A stretch of 64,000 nucleotides of DNA from Natronoglycomyces albus (GTDB taxonomy: Bacteria > Actinomycetota > Actinomycetes > Mycobacteriales > Micromonosporaceae), in assembly GCF_016925535.1 (NCBI RefSeq), contig NZ_CP070496.1:372001-436000 (forward strand), written 5' to 3'. Below the pieces are notes generated by a model, which searched no databases, was not told where the DNA came from, and saw only the letters and a program-made list of their open reading frames with translations. Of this stretch, positions 37,011 through 46,086 are shown piece after piece (the first letter of the stretch is position 1; each line of letters opens with the position of its first letter). The position numbers and the translations under genes are program-made.

Positions 37011-37541
37011 AACTTCGCTGAAAGCGAACAAATAGTCCTGCGCTGACAGCGAACAGAAGACACTGAGCCCCGGTGAACGGGTGACAGCGCGTTATGGACA
37101 GACGCCGAGACGCCTGCGCTCATCACTGTGCGCAGTTGCCGCACAGCGCCGATGAGCTGAATTTTCGACTGCGCTGTGCGGGAAGTCATGTCACGTGTGG
37201 TGAACGACTCGCATACCGCAGTGGCCGGAAACGCCTTAACCACTAGATGCTGGCGCTAGTCTCCAGCGGTCGGTGTTTCGAATGTCCGTGCCTGGAACGG
37301 CCTTCGTTAAGAATGCGTCGCTGGGCTCGGCATAGGCCGATGAACGGGATTCCCATCCGGGACATCGGCGAAGCACTTTGCCGATACGGCCTGCGAAATT
37401 CTCGCGCGGCGATCGAGAAACACGCAGGCAGCGCAGCTTTTTCTTAAGAGTTCACACCGGGAAAAGCCCTGCCGGAATTACCCTGTGTCGGTGCGCGATA
37501 GTGACTCGCTCAGTCACGAATGTGAGTGTGTTTGTGATGGG

Positions 37542-37563
37542 TTAGCCAATGTGAATTGGCTAA
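37542..37563 (-). terminator. terminator directly after lsr2
   Basis: TTAGCCAAT (37542-37550) and ATTGGCTAA (37555-37563) are exact reverse complements with a 4-nt loop and begin right after the lsr2 stop. A second small hairpin, GTGACT/AGTCAC, follows at 37501-37517. Confidence 0.6.
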
Positions 37564-37923
37564 TTACTTGCCAGCGGTGGCGTGGTATTCGTCGACAATT
37601 TCCTGTGGAATGCGACCGCGCGGTGACACCTTCAGACCCTTGGCAGAGGCCCATTCGCGAATGGCCTTGTTCTGCTCCCGGTCAGCGGCGATGCGACGGC
37701 TCACCGATCCACGGGTGGTGCTGCGCTGTGCGCCACCGACGTTGTAGCGGCCCATGCGACGAGCGACATCTACATACTTAGCCAAAGCCTCGCGAAGCTC
37801 ATTCGCGTGTGCTTGGGACAGGTCGATTTCGTAAGCCTGCCCGTCCAGAGCAAACTTAACGGTTTCGTCTGCGCGGCCACCGTCAATGTCGTCCAGTAGA
37901 AGAACCTGTACTTTTTGTGCCAT
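37564..37923 (-). CDS. lsr2: nucleoid-associated protein Lsr2
   Basis: Lsr2 is the actinobacterial H-NS analogue; it bridges AT-rich and foreign DNA and silences it. The 119-residue protein begins MAQKVQVLLLDDIDGGRADE, has the N-terminal oligomerisation domain (VKFALDGQAYEIDLSQAHA), a linker, and the C-terminal DNA-binding domain IREWASAKGLKVSPRGRIP, with the RGR AT-hook-like motif that enters the minor groove. Length is typical. GAGAGG lies about 8 bp before ATG 37923. The flanking non-coding DNA is visibly AT-richer than the genes around. Confidence 0.97.
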   Translation of the reverse strand: MAQKVQVLLLDDIDGGRADETVKFALDGQAYEIDLSQAHANELREALAKYVDVARRMGRYNVGGAQRSTTRGSVSRRIAADREQNKAIREWASAKGLKVSPRGRIPQEIVDEYHATAGK

Positions 37924-38031
37924 AGCTAGTACCTCTCGATTACGGGGCGTTATTGCAAGCGCTTAGCCTTTTCGGTTAAGTTCTTGTTCTAGAGGATAGC
38001 CGAAAGTCCCCCGAGAAATAAACGGCCCCCA

Positions 38032-38142
38032 TTAATAAACTCTAACCGGAATGTCGGCAGTTGCCTGGAGCAAGGGAATGTCGAGGTCGTTAGCGACGGC
38101 ATTGAGGTTTCGCCAGCGTTGGCACACAATGTATTGAACCTG
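38032..38142 (-). pseudogene. possible C-terminal gene remnant
   Basis: An open minus-strand stretch of about 36 codons ends at TAA 38034-38032 and encodes protein-like sequence such as RWRNLNAVANDLDIPLLQA, ending ADIPVRVY. A stop precedes it, there is no ribosome binding site, and the family is not recognised. It may be the tail of a decayed gene. Confidence 0.25.
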
Positions 38143-38334
38143 TTATGAATCCCTAATGAAGCGCGAAAAGCGCAGGTCTTAGAGCCCGTATCAGGTTTGC
38201 TTTCGATTAGCCGAAGGCGGGTTTCGTCCTCGGGGCAACGCTGCGCTGCGGCTACATGCCTAGAAGGTTAAGGATTCGCACCAACCCGCGACAACGACAC
38301 GCGATGCCGGTCTGTTCAGGAGAGGGAGAATCTG

Positions 38335-38412
38335 ATGCGAGCGCTTAAGGCTGTTTGTCGGCCTTTGTCGGATGCGAGCCGAGAAGATGGCATCGGTCAA
38401 TCAGTGAGGTAA
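38335..38412 (+). CDS. possible 25-residue peptide or gene fragment
   Basis: ATG 38335 follows AGGAGAGGGAG at about 7 bp and opens MRALKAVCRPLSDASREDG before a stop at 38412. The start faintly resembles the N-terminus of serine recombinases (MRA..AV....DA), which would make it a remnant; this is weak. Confidence 0.2.
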   Translation: MRALKAVCRPLSDASREDGIGQSVR

Positions 38413-38992
38413 GTGGCGGGTTCTAGGGGTTGCCCTTGTGCAGTTAAGGCCATTCAACTGGGTCCACAATCGTGCGTTTCAGCAGGTGCTTGAGTGAAAC
38501 TCAGTCCCCCATACGGGGGTGAGCGAATGTCGACTGACGGTGAGACGGGATCGCGAGGCCGTGGCTTTGCCCACCGACCTTGGGTGAACCGGACATAGTT
38601 GAGCACACGGTTCATTTCCGAATTACCCCCAAAGCAATGAGAGATATTCGTAATACAAAGGGCGATAAGTGCGGTAATCGTCAGCGGTGAGCTAGCCACC
38701 CAGAAGGTGAGAAGCACGAGAATTCACTGGGGTAAATGGCGCACTGACCTGCGAATATGTATTAGAAATGGTGTTGTGGGCGGCCCAGTGGTCACCACTG
38801 AAAAAGAAAGGCGTGGGCGGCGATCGGAACCGACGGCCGCAGATGAATAAGTCCCCGTCGGCGCTGGGCATTGTTCACAAGATGGACTTCGCACCTGAGA
38901 ACTTATGCGAATGCGCGGACGCCAAACCGTATGAAGCGATGTTCACGCTGGTGACCCAACCATCGCGAACGTCCAACCGACTTCTACCCAGG

Positions 38993-39091
38993 GAGGCTTA
39001 TGCGAAAGTGCGAGTTCAGGGCCGAAAAGGCGAAGTTTACGCAGGTGAACGAGCTGAGGAGAACGCTGAAAGTGCTTTTTTCGTTAGTCTC
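38993..39091 (+). repeat. dispersed ~100-bp repeat with inverted ends, copy 3
   Basis: Starts GAGGCTTATGCGAAAGTGCG, ends TTCGTTAGTCTC. The core GGCGAAGTTTACGCAGGTGA and the following ACGAGCTGAGGAGAACGC are the closest to a consensus of all copies. Confidence 0.8.
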
Positions 39092-39471
39092 AGGGCCTGC
39101 CTCGCGGGAGGTCGACGTGGCAGACAGCACCCATAGAACCCTCAACTGAGGTGATTTCGTGGCGAAGCTGGAGTACTGCCAGCCCCACAAGGCACCGGCG
39201 CTGGTTCACACCCAACAGATATGGTTGCGCGCCGCCAGCGCATGCCAGATGCCACAGAACCCCACCGCAGCGGGAAGAAATGTCTGGCCGGGGTTCTAAC
39301 GCAAAGAGATTTGTGTCGAAACAGTGGCAGAAGAACATTGCCGACCACATCTACTCGCCTCACAAGCGCCGGGGTAGAACGGCCCTCCTCGCATACTCGC
39401 ACGAGGCTAGGCCCCGGTAGCTCGCGTGCGCAATGGCGCAAGAACCCATCCCTGGGCAAACTCAATGAGCG

Positions 39472-39522
39472 CCTCGGCGGGACCGGCTCATCGACTCACG
39501 TTGATAGCGGGTCCCGCCGAGG
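39472..39522 (-). terminator. terminator after lysS
   Basis: CCTCGGCGGGACC (39472-39484) and GGTCCCGCCGAGG (39510-39522) form a perfect 13-bp stem with a 25-nt loop, 50 bp past the lysS stop. Confidence 0.65.
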
Positions 39523-39525
39523 TGG

Positions 39526-39596
39526 CCAGAGGCCTGAGCCCTAGCTTTCCTCTTTGACCAGAGGTCTGAACCTTAGCTTTCCTCTTTGACCAGAGG
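39526..39596. repeat. 32-bp tandem duplication at the 3' end of lysS
   Basis: Two adjacent 32-bp units (39526-39557 and 39558-39589), three differences between them, plus a partial third unit CCAGAGG (39590-39596). The right-hand unit contains the lysS stop and the codons for VKEES; the left-hand unit repeats them outside the gene. Confidence 0.8.
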
Positions 39597-41081
39597 AAAG
39601 AGAATTGTTTCGCGAATTCCCAGGCCCGTGAGAGTCATCAGCAGGCGGTCGATGCCCATGCCCATGCCTCCCGTGGGTGGCATGCCGTATTCCAAGGCGC
39701 GCAGGAAGTCTTCGTCGATGCGCATCGCCTCGTCGTCTCCCTTGGCACCCAAGCGGGCCTGTTCTTCGAAACGTTGCCGTTGGATGACCGGGTCCACCAG
39801 CTCAGAGTAGCCGGTAGCCAATTCGACGCCGCGCGCATAGAGGTCCCATTTCTCCGTCAAACCGGGAGCACTACGGTGCGGAGCGGTCAATGGAGAGGTG
39901 TCTTCTGGGTAATCGCACACGAATGTGGGAGTGTGTAGCTGGTCAGCTACCAAGTGCTCGAACAACTCCTCGGAAAGTTTTCCGTGGTTCCAAAACGGTT
40001 CAACCTCCAAATTGACTTTGTCGGCATAAACCTTCAGCTGGGACATTGGAGTCTGTACCGAAACTTCTTCACCTAGGGCTTCGGACAGCGAGCCGAAAAG
40101 GGTAATCCGGTTCCAGGTGCCTCCGACGTCATACTCGGTCCCGTCGGCCAAAATGGCCGTCGTGGTACCGAAAAGACTGTGAGCCACACCCTGAACCAGT
40201 TTTTGAGTGAGGTCAGCCACGGTGTTGTAGTCGCCATAAGCCTGATAGGCCTCAAGCATGGCGAATTCGGGAGAATGGGTCGAGTCGGCGCCTTCATTGC
40301 GGAAGATGCGATTCAACTCGAAGACCCGTTCAATACCGCCGACGACACAGCGCTTGAGGAAAAGCTCAGGCGCAATGCGCATGTACAGGTCGATATCGTA
40401 GGCATTGATGTGAGTGACAAATGGGCGAGCCGCCGCCCCACCAGGCTGCACTTGCAAGATCGGTGTTTCGACCTCAAGGAAGTCTTGATCGTGCATCAGA
40501 TCACGGATGGTGCGCACGGCCAGGGCCCGATTGCGGGCGGTCTGGCGGGCTTCGGGGCGGACAATCAAGTCAACGTAGCGCTGTCGTACGCGCGTCTCCT
40601 CGGCCAGCTCCTTGTGTGCCACAGGTAGCGGGCGCAGCGCCTTTGCGGTAATGGCGTAGCTGTCGGCCATGACCGACAATTCGCCACGCTTGGAACTGAT
40701 AACTTCCCCAGTCGCACCGATGTGGTCGCCAATGTCGACCAGTCGCTTCCACTCATCGAGTGCTTCGGCGCCGATCTTGCCCTGGGAGAGCATGACCTGG
40801 AATTCGGTGCCGTCACCTTCGCGCAGACGGGCGAAGCACAGCTTTCCAGCGGTGCGAATAAAGATGACGCGGCCGGTGACAGACACGATCTGTCCTGAGG
40901 ATTCTCCAGCGTCGAGATGGTTGAATTCATTGCGAAGCTGGCCGAGCGTGTGCGTGCGCTTGTAGCCGTGAGCGTAAGCAGGTTTGCCTTCCTTGAGCAG
41001 GGCTTCGCGCTTGGCACGGCGAATCTTCATCTGCTCGGGAAGGTCGTCCTGGGGGCTCTCGGTGCTCGGATTCTCAGTCAC
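39573..41081 (-). CDS. lysS: lysyl-tRNA synthetase, class II
   Basis: LysS charges tRNA-Lys. The 502-residue protein has the OB-fold anticodon-binding domain (about 60-160; [20 protein letters not shown]) and the class II catalytic core with motif 2 [20 protein letters not shown] (about 265-284) and motif 3 near the C-terminus ([12 protein letters not shown]). It ends VKEES at a TAA that lies within a short tandem duplication. The start at 41081 is normal for the family. Being class II, it is unrelated to the class I enzyme found in some Actinobacteria. Confidence 0.96.
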   Translation of the reverse strand: MTENPSTESPQDDLPEQMKIRRAKREALLKEGKPAYAHGYKRTHTLGQLRNEFNHLDAGESSGQIVSVTGRVIFIRTAGKLCFARLREGDGTEFQVMLSQGKIGAEALDEWKRLVDIGDHIGATGEVISSKRGELSVMADSYAITAKALRPLPVAHKELAEETRVRQRYVDLIVRPEARQTARNRALAVRTIRDLMHDQDFLEVETPILQVQPGGAAARPFVTHINAYDIDLYMRIAPELFLKRCVVGGIERVFELNRIFRNEGADSTHSPEFAMLEAYQAYGDYNTVADLTQKLVQGVAHSLFGTTTAILADGTEYDVGGTWNRITLFGSLSEALGEEVSVQTPMSQLKVYADKVNLEVEPFWNHGKLSEELFEHLVADQLHTPTFVCDYPEDTSPLTAPHRSAPGLTEKWDLYARGVELATGYSELVDPVIQRQRFEEQARLGAKGDDEAMRIDEDFLRALEYGMPPTGGMGMGIDRLLMTLTGLGIRETILFPLVKEES

Positions 41082-41421
41082 GTCCGCTCGTCTCTGTGCT
41101 CAGAAGTGGTCGTTTCAATGTCATACGCGGCCGCGTTCGACAATGGGTACCGGGATTCGGCTGGCGTCGGAAGTCATCGCAAGTGGCCGCACGTTCTAGC
41201 CTACGAGGTTCGCGGTGCGAAACGCCAGCGCGTTACAGGCGTGGCACGCAGGTCACGCAAGAATTTCGTGTCTGAGCCAGGCGGTGGACTGAGCGGGTAC
41301 GTTCTGGGCGCGGCGCCTTTGGCAGTGGACGAATATGTGGGTGGGCCTCGCGCTGTGGGGCGGGCCGGGGGCGCCCTCCATGAGTGGTCACTGGTAGAGC
41401 GCCCGTAGCGGCGGGGTCGGC
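41082..41421. other. intergenic, lysS to methyltransferase
   Basis: 340 bp, expected to hold the lysS promoter on the minus strand. No gene or clear motif is seen. Confidence 0.5.
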
Positions 41422-42150
41422 CTAGCGGTTGATCATTTTGAAGACATACGTCACGTAGGGCAGGGCGAAGGTGTTCTTGCCACGCAGATCGGGGTGGGTT
41501 CCGATCAGCTCCTCCAGTTTGGCGGTGAGCTCGGCCTTTCCCTTCTCATCGGCGGTGAGGTAGTAGGAACGCGACTGCATGAGCTTGATGAGCCCATCGC
41601 CGTTGATCTGGTATTCGTGCCGGAACTTCTTGAGTTCGGGCTCCTCAAAGTGGGGGCCGAAGAACCCGGGTTGGCTGGCGATGGCGGCCGTGTGGTCGGC
41701 CGAGGAGGTGCCGACGACCTCGCTCATGGCCGTGACCCATTCGACTGATTCGTCACGCACGTTCCACATGGGAGCAAATGTTCCGCCGGGGCGGAGTACC
41801 CGTTTGATCTCTGGTAGGGCTTTGTCGGGATCGAACCAGTGAAACGCTTGTCCGGCGACGGCGGCGTCGAGGGAATTCTCGGCCAGCGGAATTTCTTCGG
41901 CGGGCGCTTGGTGAGATTTGACGTTTGGGAGGTTCTCGCGCAGTTGACTGAGCATGCCTTCGTCGGGCTCGACCACCGTGAGTTCATGTCCCTGGGCTAC
42001 CAGTTGGCGGCTAAGGAGCCCGGTTCCGGCTCCGATGTCGACTACGTGGACAGGCTCGGTCCCCAGCGCATACTGAATCGCTTCATCGGGGTACGACGGC
42101 CGGATGGCGTCGTACAGGGATGCGGCCTGACCGAACGATAGTGCGTGCAT
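41422..42150 (-). CDS. class I SAM-dependent methyltransferase
   Basis: A 242-residue protein with the Rossmann methyltransferase motifs: VVDIGAGTGLLSRQLVAQG (motif I, about 36-54), TVVEPDEGMLSQLRE, and a motif II/III region with AVAGQAFHWFDPDKALPEIK and VLRPGGTF. The family is the ubiquinone/trans-aconitate-like methyltransferases; substrate cannot be named. ATG 42150 is preferred over an upstream frame to 42258 because AGAAGGA lies before it and the protein then starts HALSFGQAASLYDAIRPSYP, the typical N-terminus of this group. Confidence 0.88.
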   Translation of the reverse strand: MHALSFGQAASLYDAIRPSYPDEAIQYALGTEPVHVVDIGAGTGLLSRQLVAQGHELTVVEPDEGMLSQLRENLPNVKSHQAPAEEIPLAENSLDAAVAGQAFHWFDPDKALPEIKRVLRPGGTFAPMWNVRDESVEWVTAMSEVVGTSSADHTAAIASQPGFFGPHFEEPELKKFRHEYQINGDGLIKLMQSRSYYLTADEKGKAELTAKLEELIGTHPDLRGKNTFALPYVTYVFKMINR

Positions 42151-42579
42151 CTCGGTTCCTTCTTTGTGAATCAACCATGCGGCCGGGGCCGTGGTTGCGA
42201 TATGAGTCCCCATCATTGGCGCATCGTAACGGCGGGTGATACGGTCCACAACCGTCAAATCTGCGACAAATTCGGTTTACAGATAGACGTTATCTCGCGC
42301 CTCAGCTATTCGCTAATGTATTGCACGAGGTCAGAGGCTTGAAGGCGGCAACGAAATTTTTTGCGCGGCGTGAGCAAGATTGAAAAAATTCTTCAATTTG
42401 TAACGAGTATCCTTGTGTCAGAACGATTCTCGCCGTGATGCGAGTGGTTCCTGAGGTGCCCGCTGGCGCTTGGCACGAAGCTTATGTCACTGACGTGTAG
42501 GGCCGTCGCATGTTGTCACTGCCAAGCCTAGACCACAATGGCCAGTTGCCGCTGGGCTATGCCGTCACCCGCACCGGTC
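42151..42579. other. intergenic, methyltransferase to MEMO-family gene
   Basis: About 430 bp. AT-rich in part, with a small TTGAA...TTCAA hairpin near 42385. Nothing else assignable. Confidence 0.5.
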
Positions 42580-43374
42580 TCACCGCAAAGACATGGCCGC
42601 ATAGCCGACAACCCGATCATGGTGGCCGCTGACCTCGCCCGAATGCGTCAGCCGCAACAGCTCTGGGCGCAAACCCTCCCGCCTTGCCCACTCCAAACAC
42701 GCGCGCAAGGCGAACACTCCACACGCGTCCGAAGTGGAGATGTCGTCCGGACGCAGGTCCACCATCGCCTCGGCGGTTCGCTCGTCAATCTCAGTGGCCG
42801 TCGCGCCATCATGGTAGTGCGACAAATCAGTCGAACACAACAATACGGTGGCACCGTCACCGCTGGTGGCATCCATGATCCGGGCGATAAGGTCCGCGAC
42901 CTCAATGTACTGGGAGACCCCGACGGCCACCGGAAGGATCTCCACCTCCGGTAGGCACTCTTGAATAAAAGGGATCTGCACCTCGATGGCATGTTCGCGC
43001 TCGTGCGGTGTCGCGTCAACCCGCAGTGCCGCCTGAAGTTCGGCTGGCAAAGAGGCGACCCTTTGCAGACCCAATGGCGTTTCCCACTGCCGGTGTGGGG
43101 AAAGCGCAGTCCCTCGAAGTGGTTCGAAATGGGAGGGGCCTAGCAGGACCACCGTGGAGATTTGCTCCCGGTGCGAGCGCAGTCGCGCGTACACCTGCGC
43201 TGCCACGCCTCCGGAGAAAACATAACCCGCATGCGGCACCACATACGCTCTAGCCAGGCCAGATGACTCACCTTCGGCTGAATCCAAGAGTTCGGCGATG
43301 TGTTCCCGCAACCGCTGTGGAGAGCGTTGGTAGAAGCGGCCCGCGACAACAGGGGAACGCACCTGGTCGGTCAT
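42580..43374 (-). CDS. amrB: AmmeMemoRadiSam system protein B (MEMO1 family)
   Basis: A 264-residue MEMO-family protein, related to non-haem iron dioxygenases. It shows VRSPVVAGRFYQRSP at the N-terminus, YVVPHAGYVFSGGVAA (His), STVVLLGPSHFEPLRGTAL, HEREHAIEVQIPFIQ, LLCSTDLSHYHDGATATEID and the C-terminal GYAAMSLR. ATG 43374 is 7 bp after GGAGG. The radical SAM partner follows upstream on the same strand after 178 bp. The biochemical product of the system is not known. Confidence 0.93.
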   Translation of the reverse strand: MTDQVRSPVVAGRFYQRSPQRLREHIAELLDSAEGESSGLARAYVVPHAGYVFSGGVAAQVYARLRSHREQISTVVLLGPSHFEPLRGTALSPHRQWETPLGLQRVASLPAELQAALRVDATPHEREHAIEVQIPFIQECLPEVEILPVAVGVSQYIEVADLIARIMDATSGDGATVLLCSTDLSHYHDGATATEIDERTAEAMVDLRPDDISTSDACGVFALRACLEWARREGLRPELLRLTHSGEVSGHHDRVVGYAAMSLR

Positions 43375-43552
43375 GGAGCACCCTCCACTTCGTATCGGGA
43401 CTGTAGGCGGATCGTACAAGGCCAGAACCTATGACGCACGCTTCCCTCTCAAAGAGCGGACACCGCAATGGCGAGCCCGCTCATTCGCCTGGTGCCAAGC
43501 CCCTTGCGTGTGCTGCCTTCGCTGGCAAAGCGGTCAGGCCGCAGCCTCACAG

Positions 43553-44674
43553 TCAGGAGAATCGAACCGGCAGCCGCCGCGCTCCCCACGATCCGGCTGG
43601 ACCCGCGAAAACTCCCGGAAGCTCATAGCCGCACCTCAGGCACGCGCCCGAGTCTGACACCGCGTAGGCGCCGATGACGTGCCAATCGCGTTCGATGACC
43701 AGGCTTTGACAGCCCGGACAGTACGTGGAGGACGAAGCCGCCTCGTGCACATTCCCGGTGTAGACAAATCGCAAGCCCTCACCGAGGGCGATCGTCCGCG
43801 CCCGCAGCAATGTGGCCGCCGAGGTTGGCCTCACGTGACGCATCTTGAAATCGGGATGAAACGCGCTGAAGTGCAATGGTACGTCTGGCCCCAAGCGGTC
43901 GGCGATCCAAGCGCACTGGGCGGCGACCTCAGCGTCGGCGTCGTTATAGCCTTCGATGAGCAACGTGGTGATCTCCAGCCACACATTGGTCTCATGGCGC
44001 AGGTATTCCAATGTCTCCAAGACCGATGCCAACGATCCCAGCGCGACCTTTTTATAGAACGACTCGGTGAAACCCTTCAGGTCGATATTGGCCGCGTCCA
44101 TATGCGCGTATAGCTCAGCGCGGGGTGCGGCGTTCATGTAACCGGCGCTCACCGCCACCGACTTGATTCCTCGCTCGCGACAGGCGATCGCCGTATCGAT
44201 CGCGTACTCCAAGAAGATGGTCGGATCGTTGTAGGTAAACGCGATCGAGGCGCAGCCCAGCCGGTGCGCCTCGAGTGCTAGGCGCTGCGGTGAGGCATTG
44301 GCGGACAATGTCTCGATCTGACGCGACTTGGAGGACTCCCAGTTTTGACAGAAGCGACATGCCAAGTTGCAGCCCGCAGTACCAAACGACAACACCGGGG
44401 TTCCCGGCAGGAAGTGATTGAGTGGTTTTTTCTCGATCGGGTCCACGCAGAATCCCGAGGAACGGCCATATGAGGTGAGTACCAGCTCATCACCCTGCCG
44501 GGCCCGGACGAAACACAGGCCCCGTTGACCCTCGTTCAGACGGCACGCCCGCGGACACACGGTGCACTCGAGGCGGCCGTCGTCCAGCCAACGGTAATGA
44601 TCGGTGGCCACGGTGAACTCGCCGCGCTGCGAGCGCGGCGGGACAGGCGAGGCGTGGCCCGGATCGTGGCCCAT
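43553..44674 (-). CDS. amrS: AmmeMemoRadiSam system radical SAM enzyme
   Basis: A 373-residue radical SAM protein. The N-terminal domain has a CTVCPRACRLNEGQRGLC cysteine cluster, then the iron-sulfur motif CNLACRFC (CxxxCxxC) after LSFGTAGC, and IKSVAVSAGYMN and DAANIDLKGFTESFYKKV downstream. The C-terminus has a second pair of Cys (YCPGC and CLRCG) that could bind metal. ATG 44674 follows AAGGA at 5 bp. It precedes the MEMO gene. No AMMECR1 (system protein A) gene is visible here. Related to pyruvate formate-lyase activating enzymes. Confidence 0.93.
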   Translation of the reverse strand: MGHDPGHASPVPPRSQRGEFTVATDHYRWLDDGRLECTVCPRACRLNEGQRGLCFVRARQGDELVLTSYGRSSGFCVDPIEKKPLNHFLPGTPVLSFGTAGCNLACRFCQNWESSKSRQIETLSANASPQRLALEAHRLGCASIAFTYNDPTIFLEYAIDTAIACRERGIKSVAVSAGYMNAAPRAELYAHMDAANIDLKGFTESFYKKVALGSLASVLETLEYLRHETNVWLEITTLLIEGYNDADAEVAAQCAWIADRLGPDVPLHFSAFHPDFKMRHVRPTSAATLLRARTIALGEGLRFVYTGNVHEAASSSTYCPGCQSLVIERDWHVIGAYAVSDSGACLRCGYELPGVFAGPAGSWGARRLPVRFS

Positions 44675-44820
44675 CATGTTCCTTGCGCGCCGGGTGTACC
44701 GTGATCGGCCCCGGCAGATGGTTAGCAGCATTGACCGTACATATTCCAGCGTATCGCCTGGAAGCGGCCGTGTTAAGGCGTGTGGCCCCGGTTAATTCCT
44801 CGCCCGGTGCCTATCGTGGT

Positions 44821-44863
44821 GGGTGCGGCCGGTCGACGCGTGCCCACGCGGCCGGCCGCACCC
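44821..44863 (-). terminator. terminator after fahA
   Basis: GGGTGCGGCCGG (44821-44832) and CCGGCCGCACCC (44852-44863) are exact reverse complements, 6 bp past the fumarylacetoacetase stop. Inner bases CGCGTG/CACGCG can extend the stem. Confidence 0.75.
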
Positions 44864-44868
44864 AGTGC

Positions 44869-46086
44869 TCAACCGTGGCGGGCCGGGCCAATGGTGCCCT
44901 CGACCTCACCTAGCGCGATAGAGGTCCCCTTGGGGCCGGGAGCCGTCGCCTCGATGCGTACTGTGTCGCCATCGCGCAAATACGTGCGCGGGGTGCCGTC
45001 TGCCAGCATCACCGGCTCTTGGCCGCCCCAGGTCAGCTCCATGAAACAGCCTCGCTCGCCCTTGGTCGGGCCTGAAACCGTGCCCGAACCGAACAGGTCG
45101 CCCGGTCGCACCATTGCCCCGTTCGATGTCAAGTGCGCCAACTGTTGCGCGGGTGTCCAGTACATCTGTCGCAGGTTCGGCCGCGCCACTTCCGTGCCGT
45201 TCCACTGCACGCTCAGCCGCACGTCGTACGCGTAACGGTCGGCCTCCTTTAGATAGGCGGGAGTCTCCGGTCCCTGTGGGGGAGCCGTGGTCATCGCCGG
45301 AGCCAGCGCATCCAGCGGGGTCACCCACGAGCTCATGGTCGTGGCGAACGACTTGCCGGTGAACGGGCCCAGCGGCGTGTTCTCCCACGCCTGCAAATCC
45401 CGGGCCGACCAGTCGTTCAGCAGCACCACCCCAAACACGTGCTCCTTGAACTCATCGGGGCTGATACCAGTGCCCAGTGGGTTGGCCGAGCCCACGACGA
45501 AACCAACTTCAGCCTCGATGTCCAGGCTGAACGACGGCCCGAAGTCGACGCGATCCTCCACAATGCGTTGGCCGTGCGGGCGGGTGATGGCGGTGCCATT
45601 GGGCATCACCGTTGCCGCGCGCCCTTGATAGCCCAGTGGCTGGTATTTCCAATTGGCCGGCAATGCCTCTGCCCCAGGTCGGAAAATGTGCCCCAAGTTG
45701 GCCGTGTGGTGCTCCGAGGAGTGGAAATCAGTGAAGTCGGTGACCAGGAATGGCAGGTGCATCTGTGCCTCTTCAATCGGCACCAGCCAGGACGAGGCCA
45801 CCTCTCGCATGCTCGGCTCGGTCAGGGCGTCGTGTACTTGGGTGCGGACCTTGGTCCACATCTGACGCCCCAGGGACATAAAGCGATTGAGCACCTGATC
45901 TTGCAAGGCGGTGCAGGTCGGGCAGTCCTGGCAGTTGCCCGCGCGTACCGCCAACTTCATGTCGAAGACAAAGTCGCCGATGCGCACCCCGATGCGCGGC
46001 GTTGGGTCCTCTGCCGTGGAGAAGACTCCGTAAGGCAGGTTGTGGATGTTGTAAGGGCTCTCATCGGCGCCAGGTACCCAGCTCAC
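44869..46086 (-). CDS. fahA: fumarylacetoacetase
   Basis: FAH hydrolyses fumarylacetoacetate to fumarate and acetoacetate, the last step of tyrosine breakdown. The 405-residue protein has an N-terminal SH3-like domain (YNIHNLPYGVFS, RIGVRIGDFVFD) and the catalytic domain with FTDFHSSEHHTANLGHIFRP (metal and catalytic His), DIEAEVGFVVG, LLNDWSARDLQAWENTPLG and FGSGTVSGPTKGERGCFME. It is divergent from hmgA, so both are controlled from one region. Confidence 0.96.
   Translation of the reverse strand: MSWVPGADESPYNIHNLPYGVFSTAEDPTPRIGVRIGDFVFDMKLAVRAGNCQDCPTCTALQDQVLNRFMSLGRQMWTKVRTQVHDALTEPSMREVASSWLVPIEEAQMHLPFLVTDFTDFHSSEHHTANLGHIFRPGAEALPANWKYQPLGYQGRAATVMPNGTAITRPHGQRIVEDRVDFGPSFSLDIEAEVGFVVGSANPLGTGISPDEFKEHVFGVVLLNDWSARDLQAWENTPLGPFTGKSFATTMSSWVTPLDALAPAMTTAPPQGPETPAYLKEADRYAYDVRLSVQWNGTEVARPNLRQMYWTPAQQLAHLTSNGAMVRPGDLFGSGTVSGPTKGERGCFMELTWGGQEPVMLADGTPRTYLRDGDTVRIEATAPGPKGTSIALGEVEGTIGPARHG

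Larger units (their letters stand above)
36641..37563. other. intergenic, clpC to lsr2
   Basis: About 920 bp. It holds the clpC promoter and long leader, a strong hairpin at 36982-37010, a near-direct repeat of GCTGAAAGCGAACA/GCTGACAGCGAACA at about 37017 and 37042, and the lsr2 terminator. A 19-codon minus-strand frame (36819-36878) could be a leader peptide, but nothing supports it. No gene is recognised. Confidence 0.5.
37924..39572. other. 1.6-kb region between lsr2 and lysS, mostly non-coding
   Basis: No intact gene is recognisable. It holds a possible gene remnant (38032-38142), a short ORF with a good ribosome binding site (38335-38412), dispersed repeat copy 3 (38993-39091), the lysS terminator (39472-39522) and a 32-bp tandem repeat at the lysS end. 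Base composition is lower in GC than nearby genes near 37950-38750. It may be a decayed accessory region. Confidence 0.55.

Noticed and set aside
38335-38412. Serine recombinase fragment
   Set aside because: Only a few N-terminal residues resemble the family and the catalytic region is absent; kept only as a low-confidence frame.
38485-38505. CTTGAGT-N3-ACTCAG, resembling an HspR (HAIR) site
   Set aside because: The HAIR element needs a 7-bp spacer and CTTGAGT-N7-ACTCAAG; here the spacer is 3 bp and the site is not before a chaperone gene.
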